This document shows, one piece after another, positions 13,201 to 22,233 of a DNA stretch of 64,000 nt. The stretch comes from Leifsonia sp. 466MF. GTDB taxonomy: Bacteria > Actinomycetota > Actinomycetes > Actinomycetales > Microbacteriaceae. The position numbers were made by a program, and so were the translations under genes. Positions within the stretch are counted from its first letter, which is position 1, and every line of letters begins with the position of its first letter. Below the pieces are notes generated by a model that did no database searches, was not told the DNA's origin, and worked only from the letters and a program-made list of their open reading frames with translations. The stretch is taken from positions 1,426,001 through 1,490,000 of the forward strand of contig NZ_LT629696.1 in assembly GCF_900100265.1 (NCBI RefSeq). The letters run 5' to 3'.

Positions 13201-13243
13201 GTCAAGGGGGGCTCGGAACCGCACGTTCCGAGCCTCTCTTGAC
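13201..13243. terminator. acnA terminator hairpin
   Basis: Perfect 10-bp stem GGCTCGGAAC (13210-13219) / GTTCCGAGCC (13225-13234) with a 5-base loop. The flanking GTCAAG (13201) and CTTGAC (13238) also pair and extend the base. It begins 11 bases after the acnA stop and ends 25 bases before dxs; no long T tract. Confidence 0.75.
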
Positions 13244-13267
13244 GATGGCGCGCCTAGACTCGAATCC

Positions 13268-15223
13268 ATGGGAATCCTCGAGACCATCCACGGTCCCCGC
13301 GACCTCGACAGGCTGACCGAGCGGGAGCTCGTCCAGCTCGCCGCCGAGGTGCGCGCGTTCCTGGTGGCCAACGTGGCGAAGACCGGCGGGCACCTCGGAC
13401 CGAACCTGGGTGTCGTCGAGACGACCATCGCCATCCACCGCGTCTTCGACTCCCCGCACGACGCCGTCGTGTTCGACACCGGACACCAGTCGTACGTGCA
13501 CAAGCTGCTCACCGGCCGTCAGGACTTCTCGCAGCTGCGGCAGCGCGGCGGGATGGCGGGTTACCCGCAGCGGTCGGAGTCCGAGCACGACATCGTCGAG
13601 AGCTCGCACGCCTCCTCGTCGCTCTCGTGGGCGGACGGCATCTCCCGGGCGTTCGAGTTGACCGGCCAGCAGGACCGGCACGTCGTGGCCGTCGTCGGCG
13701 ACGGCGCGCTCACCGGCGGGATGACGTGGGAGGCCCTCAACAACATCTCCGACGACAACAACCGCAAGCTGATCATCGTCGTCAACGACAACGGGCGCTC
13801 CTACGCGCCGACGATCGGCGGAATGGCGCGGTTCCTCAACACGGTGCGGACCCGCAAGAGCTACCGCAACCTGTACCTCACGTCGCGCAAGGCGTTCGAC
13901 AAGCTCGGCACCCCTGGGCGCTCGTTCTACCGCGGCGTGCGCGGCGGCCTCCACGGGTTCCTGAGCCGCTTCTCCAACAACGAGGCGCTGTACTCGAACC
14001 TCGACATCAAGTACATCGGCCCCATCCACGGCCATGACATCGAGGCCATGGAGGAGGCGCTGCGCCAGGCGAAGAACTACGGCGCGCCCGTCATCGTTCA
14101 CGCCATCACGCAGAAGGGCCGCGGGTACGAGCCGGCGCTGCGCGACGCGGCCGACCAGTTCCACTCGGTCGGCCAGATCGACCCCGAGACCGGCGAGCCG
14201 ATGGAGGGGTCGAGCAAGCCCTCCTGGACGGGCGTCTTCGCCGACGAGATCGTCCGCCTGGCCGAAAAGAACCCGAAGATCGTCGGTATCACGGCCGCGA
14301 TGCTGCGTCCCACCGGGCTCCACAAGTTCGCCGAGCGGTTCCCCGAGCGCGTCCACGACGTCGGAATCGCGGAGCAGCACGCGGCGACCAGCGCCGCCGG
14401 CCTCGCGTTCGGCGGGCTGCATCCCGTCGTCGCCATCTACGCCACGTTCATGAACCGCGCGTTCGACCAGGTGCTGATGGATGTGGGCCTCCACAAGGCG
14501 GGCGTCACGTTCGTGCTCGACCGTGCCGGTGTGACCGGTCCGGACGGGCCGAGCCACCACGGGATCTGGGACCTCGCCATCCTGCAGGTCGTCCCCAACA
14601 TTCGGCTGGCCGCTCCGCGCGACGGCACGCGGTTCCGGGAGGAGCTGGGGGAGGCCGTGGCCGTGGATGACGCCCCGACCGTCCTGCGCTTCCCGAAGGG
14701 CTCCGTGCAGCCCGATATCGAGGCGCTCCGCCGGCTGGACGACGGCGTGGACGTGCTGCGCGAGGGCGACCGCAAGGACGTCCTGCTGGTCACCGTCGGT
14801 CCGATGGCCGACCTCGGGCTGAAAGTCGCCGACCGGCTGGCCGCGCAGGGGATCGGCGCGACCGTGGTGGACCCGCGCTGGGTCGTCCCGGTGCCGAAGA
14901 GCATCCTCGCCCTCGCGGCGGAGCACCGGATCGTCGTCACGATCGAGGACGGCATCCGTGTCGGCGGAATCGGCACTCGCGTGCGGCAGGACCTCCGCGA
15001 GGCCGGCATCGACACGGCCGTGGACGAGCTGGGCCTGCCGGACGCCTTCATCGACCACGCGTCGCGCGACCAGATCCTCGAGGATGCCGGGCTCACGCCG
15101 CAGAAGATCGCGCGCGATCTGGTCGCCCAGGTGCTCGGCAGCCGCGTCCCGATCGCGCGCCCGCTGCCCGACGACGAGGCCGCCGCCGATGCCGAGGCGC
15201 CCGCCAAAAAGCGCCGCGCCTGA
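13268..15223 (+). CDS. dxs: 1-deoxy-D-xylulose-5-phosphate synthase
   Basis: Thiamine-diphosphate enzyme condensing pyruvate and glyceraldehyde 3-phosphate, the first step of the MEP isoprenoid pathway and a source of thiamine and pyridoxal precursors. The 651-aa protein is full length. It shows the N-terminal GHLGPNLGVVE segment with a catalytic His, the TPP-binding GDGALTGGMTWEALNN motif near residue 145, the transketolase-like pyrimidine domain (GIAEQHAATSAAGLAFGG), and the C-terminal transketolase domain ending IARDLVAQVLGS. The last 25 residues are Ala/Asp-rich and lineage-specific. The ATG at 13268 follows the acnA terminator, so it has its own promoter. Confidence 0.97.
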   Translation: MGILETIHGPRDLDRLTERELVQLAAEVRAFLVANVAKTGGHLGPNLGVVETTIAIHRVFDSPHDAVVFDTGHQSYVHKLLTGRQDFSQLRQRGGMAGYPQRSESEHDIVESSHASSSLSWADGISRAFELTGQQDRHVVAVVGDGALTGGMTWEALNNISDDNNRKLIIVVNDNGRSYAPTIGGMARFLNTVRTRKSYRNLYLTSRKAFDKLGTPGRSFYRGVRGGLHGFLSRFSNNEALYSNLDIKYIGPIHGHDIEAMEEALRQAKNYGAPVIVHAITQKGRGYEPALRDAADQFHSVGQIDPETGEPMEGSSKPSWTGVFADEIVRLAEKNPKIVGITAAMLRPTGLHKFAERFPERVHDVGIAEQHAATSAAGLAFGGLHPVVAIYATFMNRAFDQVLMDVGLHKAGVTFVLDRAGVTGPDGPSHHGIWDLAILQVVPNIRLAAPRDGTRFREELGEAVAVDDAPTVLRFPKGSVQPDIEALRRLDDGVDVLREGDRKDVLLVTVGPMADLGLKVADRLAAQGIGATVVDPRWVVPVPKSILALAAEHRIVVTIEDGIRVGGIGTRVRQDLREAGIDTAVDELGLPDAFIDHASRDQILEDAGLTPQKIARDLVAQVLGSRVPIARPLPDDEAAADAEAPAKKRRA

Positions 15224-15244
15224 CGCGCGCCCTCCCGTCCCTGA

Positions 15245-15295
15245 CCCGCGCGCCCGCCCTTCCCGCGCGCCTGCCCCTCCCGCGCGCCCGCGCTT
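15245..15295 (+). repeat. Three tandem 17-bp GC-rich repeats downstream of dxs
   Basis: Three consecutive 17-base units at 15245, 15262 and 15279 share CCCGCGCGCC plus a variable 7-base tail; a weaker partial unit precedes them. They end directly at the left arm of the long inverted repeat at 15296. A similar triplet-plus-hairpin layout with a different sequence lies after the aldo/keto reductase gene at 16803. Confidence 0.7.
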
Positions 15296-15364
15296 CGCGA
15301 GAGATTTGCGCCAAATCTCGGTTATAGCCGTCGCATAACGACGATTTTGGCGCAAATCTTCGCG
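15296..15364. repeat. Long interrupted inverted repeat between dxs and merR
   Basis: Outer arms CGCGA + AGATTTGCGCCAAA (15296-15315, one bulged G) pair with TTTGGCGCAAATCT + TCGCG (15346-15364). An apical stem GTTAT/ATAAC (15321-15325/15335-15339) closes a 9-base loop. It could terminate dxs transcription, but its size and the lack of a T tract suggest an extragenic palindromic element. Confidence 0.7.
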
Positions 15365-15379
15365 GTGGGTGAGGATCGG

Positions 15380-15410
15380 TTGACTTGGAGTGCGCTCGAA
15401 GTTCTACTGT
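15380..15410 (+). promoter_or_regulatory. MerR-type promoter and operator
   Basis: -35 TTGACT (15380-15385) and -10 TACTGT (15405-15410) are separated by 19 bases, the over-long spacing typical of MerR-activated promoters. The spacer holds the dyad ACTTGGAG-tgcg-CTCGAAGT (15383-15402, 7 of 8 pairs). The expected start of transcription coincides with the ATG at 15417, so the mRNA is probably leaderless. Confidence 0.8.
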
Positions 15411-15416
15411 GGCGAT

Positions 15417-15814
15417 ATGACCGACACACGGACGGCGATGTCGATCTCCGACGTCGCCGAGCGGACCGGGCTCACCACCCACACCCTGCGCTACTACGAG
15501 CGCGAAGGGCTGATGCTGACCCCGGTCGGGCGCGCATCCTCCACCCATCGGCGCTACACCGAGGCGGACGTCACCTGGGTGACGTTCCTCACGAAGCTGC
15601 GCTCGACGGCCATGCCGATCGCGACGATGCGCCAGTACGTGGTGCTCGCCCGCGACGGCGATGGCACGCAGGCGGAACGGCTGGAGCTTCTGCTCCTGCA
15701 CCGGATGGCCGTCGTGCGGCAACTGGAGGAGATGACGGCGAGTCTGGCGGCCATCGACTACAAGATCGACCTGTACCGGCAGAGCGTCGGCCAGGTCACA
15801 GAAGGGAACGACGC

Positions 15815-15818
<4 letters not shown>
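15417..15818 (+). CDS. MerR family transcriptional regulator
   Basis: DNA-binding regulator of 133 aa. The N-terminal MerR winged helix is clear ([20 protein letters not shown], residues 9-28, then the wing [20 protein letters not shown]), followed by a dimerisation helix and a short C-terminal part. No cysteine cluster or effector domain is visible, so this is not a metal or redox sensor of the classic type. The ATG at 15417 is chosen because an earlier in-frame GTG at 15390 lies inside the promoter dyad. Its stop overlaps the aldo/keto reductase start (ATGA), so it very likely controls its own two-gene operon through the dyad in the promoter. Confidence 0.9.
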
Positions 15819-16795
<977 letters not shown>

Positions 16796-16802
16796 CCCAT
16801 CC

Positions 16803-16853
16803 CGCTGCCTGACGCAGCACGCTGCCTGACGCAATACGCTGCTTGACGCAACA
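16803..16853 (+). repeat. Three tandem 17-bp repeats downstream of the aldo/keto reductase gene
   Basis: Units at 16803, 16820 and 16837 share CGCTGCcTGACGCA and differ mainly in the last three bases (GCA, ATA, ACA). The last unit forms part of the left arm of the hairpin at 16843-16892. Confidence 0.75.
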
Positions 16854-16892
16854 CGCCGTCCGCCACATCAGGCGGACGGCGTGTTGTGTCAA
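16843..16892. terminator. Long hairpin between convergent AKR and fadJ-like genes
   Basis: A 22-base arm (16843-16864, from TTGACGCAACACG through CCGTCCGCC) pairs with 16871-16892 with one mismatch around a 6-base loop (ACATCA). It lies between two converging genes and probably terminates both directions. Confidence 0.75.
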
Positions 16893-16903
16893 CTCGGCGG
16901 TGC

Positions 16904-19042
16904 TTAGGCGACGCCCTTGACCGGCGGGTGGTGGAACGTGTCTCCGAACACCCGCTCGGAGGCTCCGACGCGATCCAGGTAGGGGGTGATGCCGCCCATC
17001 TGGAAGGGGAAGCCGGCGCCGAGGATCATGCACAGGTCGATGTCCTCCGGCGCCTCGACCACGTGGTCGTCGGCGAGCATGCGGTGGATCTCGTCGGCCA
17101 GGCCGTCTTCGAGGGTGCGGAGGATCTGCTCCTTCGTCCACGGGTTCGTGCCGCCGGAGACGATCTTCGCCGCGCCCTTGTCGAGGCCCTTCACCTTGCC
17201 CTTGGCGTCCTTCTCCAGCAGCGTGCCGTACTCGGCGAGCTTGTGGAGGTTCTCCGACCGGTAGAACCGGTCGGGGAAGGCCGCGTGGTGGGTGTCGAGC
17301 ACGTGCGCGCCGACCTTGAGCCCGACCAGGTCGAGCAGGGCGGACGGCGCCATCGGCAGGCCGAGCGGCGCGATGGCCTCGTCGACGACGTCGAACGGCG
17401 TCCCGTCGTCGACCGCGTGCATCGCGTCGCCGAGGATCTTCGCGAGGATGCGGTTCACGACGAAACCGGGGGTGTCGGCCGTGATGACCGCGTTCTTCTT
17501 GAGCGCGGCGGCCGTCACCATCGCGGTCGACAGCGTCGCCTCATCCGTGAGCGGCGTGTTCACTACCTCGATCAGCGGCATGACCGCGACCGGAGTGAAG
17601 AAGTGGAAGCCCACCAGTCGCTCGGGATGCTTCAGCTTCGCGCCGATCTGCTCCACCGACAGGGACGAGGTATTCGTCGCGAGCACCGCCTCGTCGGAGA
17701 TGAACTGCTCCACCTGCTCGAAGACGTCCTGCTTCACGCCGAGCTCCTCGAACACCGCCTCGATGACCCAGTCGCAATCGGCGAAGTCGGCCTTGTCGGT
17801 GGTGCCGGTGACCAGCGCGCGCAGGCGGTTGGCCTCGTCGGGGGAGATGCGGCCCTTCTCCTGCAGCTTGCCGATCTCGTCGTGGATGTAGGCGACGCCC
17901 TTGTCGACGTGAGCCTGGTCGAGGTCGGTGATGACCACGGGCACCCGGAGGCGGCGGACGAAGAGCAGCGCGAACTGGCTGGCCATGTACCCGGCGCCGA
18001 TGACGCCGATCTTGGTGACCTTCTTGGCGAGCTTCTTGTCCGGGGCGCCGGCTGGGCGCTTCGCGCGCTTCTGCACCAGGTTGAACGCGTAGATGCTCGC
18101 CTGGAACTGGTCGCCGGCGATGAGCTCCGCGAGCGCGTCGTCCTCGAGGGCGAACCCGGCCTCGCGGTCGTTCGACTTCGCGGCCTTGAGGAGGTCGAGC
18201 GCCTTGTACGGGGACTTCGGGACGGTCCCGATGCGCGACTCGAGCATCTTCCGTGCGATGCCGATGGCGGCATCCCACTTGACCATCCGCTCGATTTTGC
18301 CCGGCTCGTTCGGACGCTTGACGACGACCTCGCCGGTGAGCACCTTGTCGGCCCAGCGGAGGGAGTCCTCGAGGAAGTTGGCCGAGTCGAAGATCGCGTC
18401 GGCGATGCCGAGGTCGAACACCTCCTGCGGCTTCAGCATCCGGTTCTGCTTCAGCGGGTTCTCCACGACCACCTTGAGGGCGTTCTCGATGCCGATCAGG
18501 TTCGGAAGGATCGTCGCGCCGCCCCATCCGGGGATGAGACCGAGGAACACCTCGGGGAGGGCGAACGCGGCCGCGTTGCGGTCGATGGTGCGGTAGTCGG
18601 CGTTGAGGCCGATCTCGACACCGCCGCCCAGCGCCAGGCCGTTCGTGAACACGAACGACGGGACGCCGAACGTCGCCTGCTTGCCGAGGACGTAGTGGCC
18701 CAGCTGCGGGAGCAGCTTCGCCACCTCGACGCTCGGGATGGCGTCCACCCGGCTGAGGTCGGCCCCGGCGGCGAGGATGAACGGCTTGCCGGTGACGGCG
18801 ACCGCGTCGATCTCGCCGCGCTTCGCCCGCTCGGTCAGCTCGTCGAAGGTCTTCCCGAGCTCCAGCAGCGTCGCCGGTCCCATGGTGTTGGGGCGGGTGT
18901 GGTCGCGGCCGTTGTCGAGAGTGACCAGGGCGAGGGTCTTGCCGCTGGGGAGCGGCACATCCCGAACGAAGGAGTGGGTGACGACCTCGTCGTCGGTGAG
19001 GTCGGCGAGGGGGGAGAAGTCGATCTTGCTGTAGTCGGTCAC
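16904..19042 (-). CDS. fadJ: 3-hydroxyacyl-CoA dehydrogenase / enoyl-CoA hydratase fusion (fatty-acid oxidation alpha subunit)
   Basis: Bifunctional beta-oxidation enzyme, 712 aa: hydration of enoyl-CoA, then NAD-dependent oxidation of 3-hydroxyacyl-CoA. The N-terminal crotonase domain (about residues 15-280) shows FILAAGADLSRVDAI and NGLALGGGVEIGLNADYRTI with oxyanion-hole glycines. The NAD-binding domain begins KIGVIGAGYMASQFALLFVRR near residue 343, and the catalytic HFFTPVAVMPLIE follows near residue 475; the C-terminal dehydrogenase domain contains TADTPGFVVNRIL. The start is a GTG at 19042, seven bases behind the thiolase stop, so the two form a beta-oxidation operon. Confidence 0.92.
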   Translation of the reverse strand: MTDYSKIDFSPLADLTDDEVVTHSFVRDVPLPSGKTLALVTLDNGRDHTRPNTMGPATLLELGKTFDELTERAKRGEIDAVAVTGKPFILAAGADLSRVDAIPSVEVAKLLPQLGHYVLGKQATFGVPSFVFTNGLALGGGVEIGLNADYRTIDRNAAAFALPEVFLGLIPGWGGATILPNLIGIENALKVVVENPLKQNRMLKPQEVFDLGIADAIFDSANFLEDSLRWADKVLTGEVVVKRPNEPGKIERMVKWDAAIGIARKMLESRIGTVPKSPYKALDLLKAAKSNDREAGFALEDDALAELIAGDQFQASIYAFNLVQKRAKRPAGAPDKKLAKKVTKIGVIGAGYMASQFALLFVRRLRVPVVITDLDQAHVDKGVAYIHDEIGKLQEKGRISPDEANRLRALVTGTTDKADFADCDWVIEAVFEELGVKQDVFEQVEQFISDEAVLATNTSSLSVEQIGAKLKHPERLVGFHFFTPVAVMPLIEVVNTPLTDEATLSTAMVTAAALKKNAVITADTPGFVVNRILAKILGDAMHAVDDGTPFDVVDEAIAPLGLPMAPSALLDLVGLKVGAHVLDTHHAAFPDRFYRSENLHKLAEYGTLLEKDAKGKVKGLDKGAAKIVSGGTNPWTKEQILRTLEDGLADEIHRMLADDHVVEAPEDIDLCMILGAGFPFQMGGITPYLDRVGASERVFGDTFHHPPVKGVA

Positions 19043-19049
19043 GTGCGTG

Positions 19050-20258
19050 TCAGCCCTTCCGTGCGGCGCGCTTGTCGTAGTTCGGGTTCTCCCAGATGAC
19101 GGTGCCGCCCTGGCCGAGGCCGACGCACATCGCGGTGACGCCGTAGCGCACCTCCGGGTGCTCCTCGAACTGGCGGGCCAGCTGGATCATCAGGCGGACC
19201 CCGCTCGCCGCGAGCGGGTGACCGATCGCGATCGCGCCACCCCACTGGTTGACGCGCGGGTCGTCGTCGTCGATGCCGAAGTGGTCGAGGAACGACAGCA
19301 CCTGGATGGCGAACGCCTCGTTCAGCTCGAACAGCCCGATGTCGTCAATGCTGAGGCCGGCCTTGCGCAGCGCCTTCTCGGTCGACGGGACGGGGCCGAG
19401 GCCCATGATCTCCGGCTCGACGCCCGCGAAGGCGAAGCTCACCATGCGCATCTTCGGGGTGAGCCCGAGCTCCTTCACCGCGTCGGTGGATGCGAGGAGG
19501 GAGGCGGTGGCGCCGTCGGTCAGCGGCGACGAATTGCCCGCGGTGACCCGGCCGTGCGGCCGGAACGGGGTCTTGAGGGTGGCGAGACCCTCCATGTTCG
19601 TCTGGGGGCGCATCCCCTCGTCCTGCGTGGCGAGGCCCCAGCCGGACTCGGAGCGGATCGCGACCGGCACCAGGTCCGGCTGGATCCTGCCGGCCTCGTA
19701 CGCCGCGGCCACCTTGTGCTGGCTGCGCATGGCGAAGCGGTCGGAGCGCTCCTTGGTGAGCGCCGGGAACCGGTCGTGGATGCGCTCGGCGGTCATGCCC
19801 ATGTTGAGCGCGTCCTCCGCGACCATCTTCTCGGAGAGGAAGCGCGGATTCGGGTCGGCCCCGAAGCCCATCGGGTGACGGCCCATGTGCTCGACGCCGC
19901 CGGCGATCGCCAGGTCGTACGCGCCGAACGCGATGCCGGACCCGAGGGTGGTGACGCTGGTCATGGCGCCGGCGCACATCCGGTCGATCGCGAATCCGGG
20001 GACCGACTTGGGCAGTCCGGCGAGGAGGGCGGCGGTGCGGCCGAGGGTGAGGCCCTGGTCGCCCTGCTGCGTCGTCGCGGCGATCGCCACGTCGTCGATC
20101 CGGTCCTTGGGCACCTGGGGGTTCCGCTCCAGGAGTCCGATCATCGCCTTCACGACGAGGTCGTCCGCGCGGGTGTTCCAGTACTGCCCTTTTTCGCCGG
20201 CCCGTCCGAACGGAGTACGGACTCCGTCGACGAACACGACATCGTTCCTATCGGCCAC
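19050..20258 (-). CDS. fadA: Acetyl-CoA C-acyltransferase (thiolase)
   Basis: Beta-ketothiolase, 402 aa: thiolytic cleavage of 3-ketoacyl-CoA, the last beta-oxidation step. The nucleophile is Cys95 in DRMCAGAMTSV; NEAFAIQVLSF, GHPLAASGVRLM (catalytic His) and AMCVGLGQGG (second catalytic Cys) complete the active site. The GTG at 20258 has GGAGGG about five bases upstream; the longer frame to 20705 is shadow of the RNase D gene. It is first in the operon with the fadJ-like gene, and the subunit pair matches a FadA/FadB-type complex. No FadR- or FadD-like gene lies nearby. Confidence 0.93.
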   Translation of the reverse strand: MADRNDVVFVDGVRTPFGRAGEKGQYWNTRADDLVVKAMIGLLERNPQVPKDRIDDVAIAATTQQGDQGLTLGRTAALLAGLPKSVPGFAIDRMCAGAMTSVTTLGSGIAFGAYDLAIAGGVEHMGRHPMGFGADPNPRFLSEKMVAEDALNMGMTAERIHDRFPALTKERSDRFAMRSQHKVAAAYEAGRIQPDLVPVAIRSESGWGLATQDEGMRPQTNMEGLATLKTPFRPHGRVTAGNSSPLTDGATASLLASTDAVKELGLTPKMRMVSFAFAGVEPEIMGLGPVPSTEKALRKAGLSIDDIGLFELNEAFAIQVLSFLDHFGIDDDDPRVNQWGGAIAIGHPLAASGVRLMIQLARQFEEHPEVRYGVTAMCVGLGQGGTVIWENPNYDKRAARKG

Positions 20259-20332
20259 AGTGCCCTCCCAAATCAAGGTCGGAAACGATCCTAGGTACAC
20301 CGCTGTGCACGAAAAGAATCGTTTGATCCTTC

Positions 20333-21529
20333 CTACGAAGCGGGCTCGGACCCCTCGTCGGCGCTTTGGCTGCTTTCCACAAATGCCTGGGCGATCACCT
20401 GTGAGGTTGCGGCAACCTGCCACGGGCGTGCACCGTGCGCCGCGAGGGCCTCGCCGACGCTCTCGGGGGTGATCTCGGCGGGCGGAGCCCACGCGACGCG
20501 CCGCAGCGTGTCGGGGGTGAGCAGGTTCTCCAGAGGGATGCTGCGCTCCTCTGAGACCGCCGTCAGCGCCGCCCGCGCGGCCTTGAGCCGTGCGTCGGCG
20601 TCCGGGTTTCGGTCGGACCACGCCCGCGGCGGAGGCAGCGTGTCGCCGTTGCCGCGCAGCACGGGGAGGTCGTCGGTGGTTCGCCCGGCTTCGATGGCCG
20701 CCCACCAGCGGTCGATCTCGGTGCGGCTCGCGCGGCCGGTGAACTCCCGCATCGCCGCGAGGGCGCGCTTCGACTCCGGCATCGCCTTGGCGGCGGCGGT
20801 CAGCGAGGCGTCCGGCACCAGGCGGCCGGGCGCGGTGTCGATCTCACGGGCGAGCGCATCCCGCGCCTGCCACAGCTCGCGCGCGACGGCGAGGTTGCGG
20901 ATGCCGCGGATCGAGTGGATGCCCGACAGGCGCCGCCACGGCTCGTTGCGGACGGGCACGAGGTCGCGGACCAGCTCGTCGGCGAACTCCTGGTGCGCGA
21001 TGTCGGTCTTGCCGGCCTCGTCGAGGAGCGCCGCGATGGCGTCACGCAGGTCGGGCAGCAGTTGGACGTCGAGAGCGGCGTAGTCCAGCCACGGCTGGGG
21101 GAGCGGACGCGTCGACCAGTCGGCCGCGCTGTGCTCCTTCGCCAAGTGGATGCCGAGGAGCTCCTCCACGACCGTCCCGAGCCCGACGCGCGGCATTCCG
21201 AGCAGACGTGCGGCGAGTTCCGTGTCGAAGACGATCGACGGGTCGAGGCCCACCTCGCGGAGGCAGGTGAGGTCCTGGGTCGCCGCGTGCAGCACCCACT
21301 CGTCGTCGTGGATGGCCTCGTTCAGCTCGTCGAAGCGTCCGACGGCCGGCGGGTCGAAGAGGAACGTGCCCGCCTCGCGCCGGAAGACCTGGATGAGATA
21401 AGCCCTCTGTGAATACCGGAAGCCGCTGGCACGCTCGGCGTCGACGGCGACCGGGCCGGTTCCTGCGGCGATGCGCTCGACCGCCGCCAGGTAGTCGGCA
21501 CGGGTCTCGATGACCGTGTATTCAGCCAC
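20333..21529 (-). CDS. rnd: Ribonuclease D / HRDC domain-containing 3'-5' exonuclease
   Basis: 3'-5' exoribonuclease of the DEDDy class, 398 aa, for tRNA and stable RNA 3' trimming. The N-terminal exonuclease domain shows VAVDAERASGFRY (Exo I, Asp/Glu near residue 30), HAATQDLTCL (Exo II) and YAALDVQLLPDL (Exo III with the Tyr and Asp). An HRDC domain occupies roughly residues 205-290, and a long C-terminal helical part follows. The GTG at 21529 overlaps the DUF3000 stop by eight bases, so the two are coupled. RNase D next to DUF3000 is a recurring actinobacterial arrangement. Confidence 0.92.
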   Translation of the reverse strand: MAEYTVIETRADYLAAVERIAAGTGPVAVDAERASGFRYSQRAYLIQVFRREAGTFLFDPPAVGRFDELNEAIHDDEWVLHAATQDLTCLREVGLDPSIVFDTELAARLLGMPRVGLGTVVEELLGIHLAKEHSAADWSTRPLPQPWLDYAALDVQLLPDLRDAIAALLDEAGKTDIAHQEFADELVRDLVPVRNEPWRRLSGIHSIRGIRNLAVARELWQARDALAREIDTAPGRLVPDASLTAAAKAMPESKRALAAMREFTGRASRTEIDRWWAAIEAGRTTDDLPVLRGNGDTLPPPRAWSDRNPDADARLKAARAALTAVSEERSIPLENLLTPDTLRRVAWAPPAEITPESVGEALAAHGARPWQVAATSQVIAQAFVESSQSADEGSEPAS

Positions 21530-22133
21530 GCGGCGCCTTCCTGGGCGTGGCCGCCCGGGCGCTGAGCAGGCTCACCCCCTCGCCGGTCGGGGGGAGGCCG
21601 GCGAGCATGCACAGCAGCTCACCCCATCCCTCGACGTGGGCGGAGACATCCGCCTCGAGCGGGCTCCACGAGGCGCGCAGCTCGATCTGCGAGCCGTCGC
21701 CCTGGGCGGCCAGCTCGCCGAAACCGGTGGAGATGATCTTGGTGGCCGTTCCGCTCGCGGCCGTGTAGCGCGCGTGGCGCGCATCCAGCGCATCCACCAG
21801 CCACGACCAGGCGACGTCGGCGAGGAACGGGTCGAGCCCGATGTCGGTCTCGAGCGGCGCCTGCGCGAAGCAGACGATGCGGAACGGGCCGCCCCACGCC
21901 TCCGGCTCGTCCGGGTCGTAGAGCAGGATGAAACGGCCGGTGCCGAGGTCCGAGTCGCTTCCGTGCCGTGCGGGCCGGACGTCGGCCGCGAGCGCGACGG
22001 AGTACGGCGCCAGCTGCGCTGGCGCGGGGATCTCCTCGATCACGAGCTCCGGACGCGACACTGCGGTGCGGATGGACTGCAGCGCCGTGGCGAACTCCGC
22101 CGGGTGCTGCGGTGGGGATGTCGGTGTCGGCAC
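21522..22133 (-). CDS. DUF3000 domain-containing protein
   Basis: Conserved actinobacterial protein of unknown function, 203 aa. The core runs from about residue 10 to 185: FATALQSIRTAVSRPELVIEE, LAPYSVALAADV, RFILLYDPDEPEAWGGPFRIV, then PFLADVAWSWLVDAL. No membrane segment. The frame remains open upstream to 22496, but that part is antisense to the hydrolase gene; the GTG at 22133, preceded by TAGTGT as a possible -10 and little leader, gives the usual family length. It overlaps rnd by eight bases. Confidence 0.85.
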   Translation of the reverse strand: MPTPTSPPQHPAEFATALQSIRTAVSRPELVIEEIPAPAQLAPYSVALAADVRPARHGSDSDLGTGRFILLYDPDEPEAWGGPFRIVCFAQAPLETDIGLDPFLADVAWSWLVDALDARHARYTAASGTATKIISTGFGELAAQGDGSQIELRASWSPLEADVSAHVEGWGELLCMLAGLPPTGEGVSLLSARAATPRKAPRG

Positions 22134-22233
22134 GCTTCGAACACTAGAAGCCTTTGGCGTCCGGCGGCAGTAAGGCACGCCGCCTGGGGAACTCCTGAGT
22201 CCGCGTCCGGGCCGCCGCCGGTACGCTGCCGTT

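Noticed and set aside
15390..15416. Upstream start for the MerR gene
   Set aside because: The GTG at 15390 lies within the promoter spacer dyad; the ATG at 15417 fits the expected transcription start and the family length.
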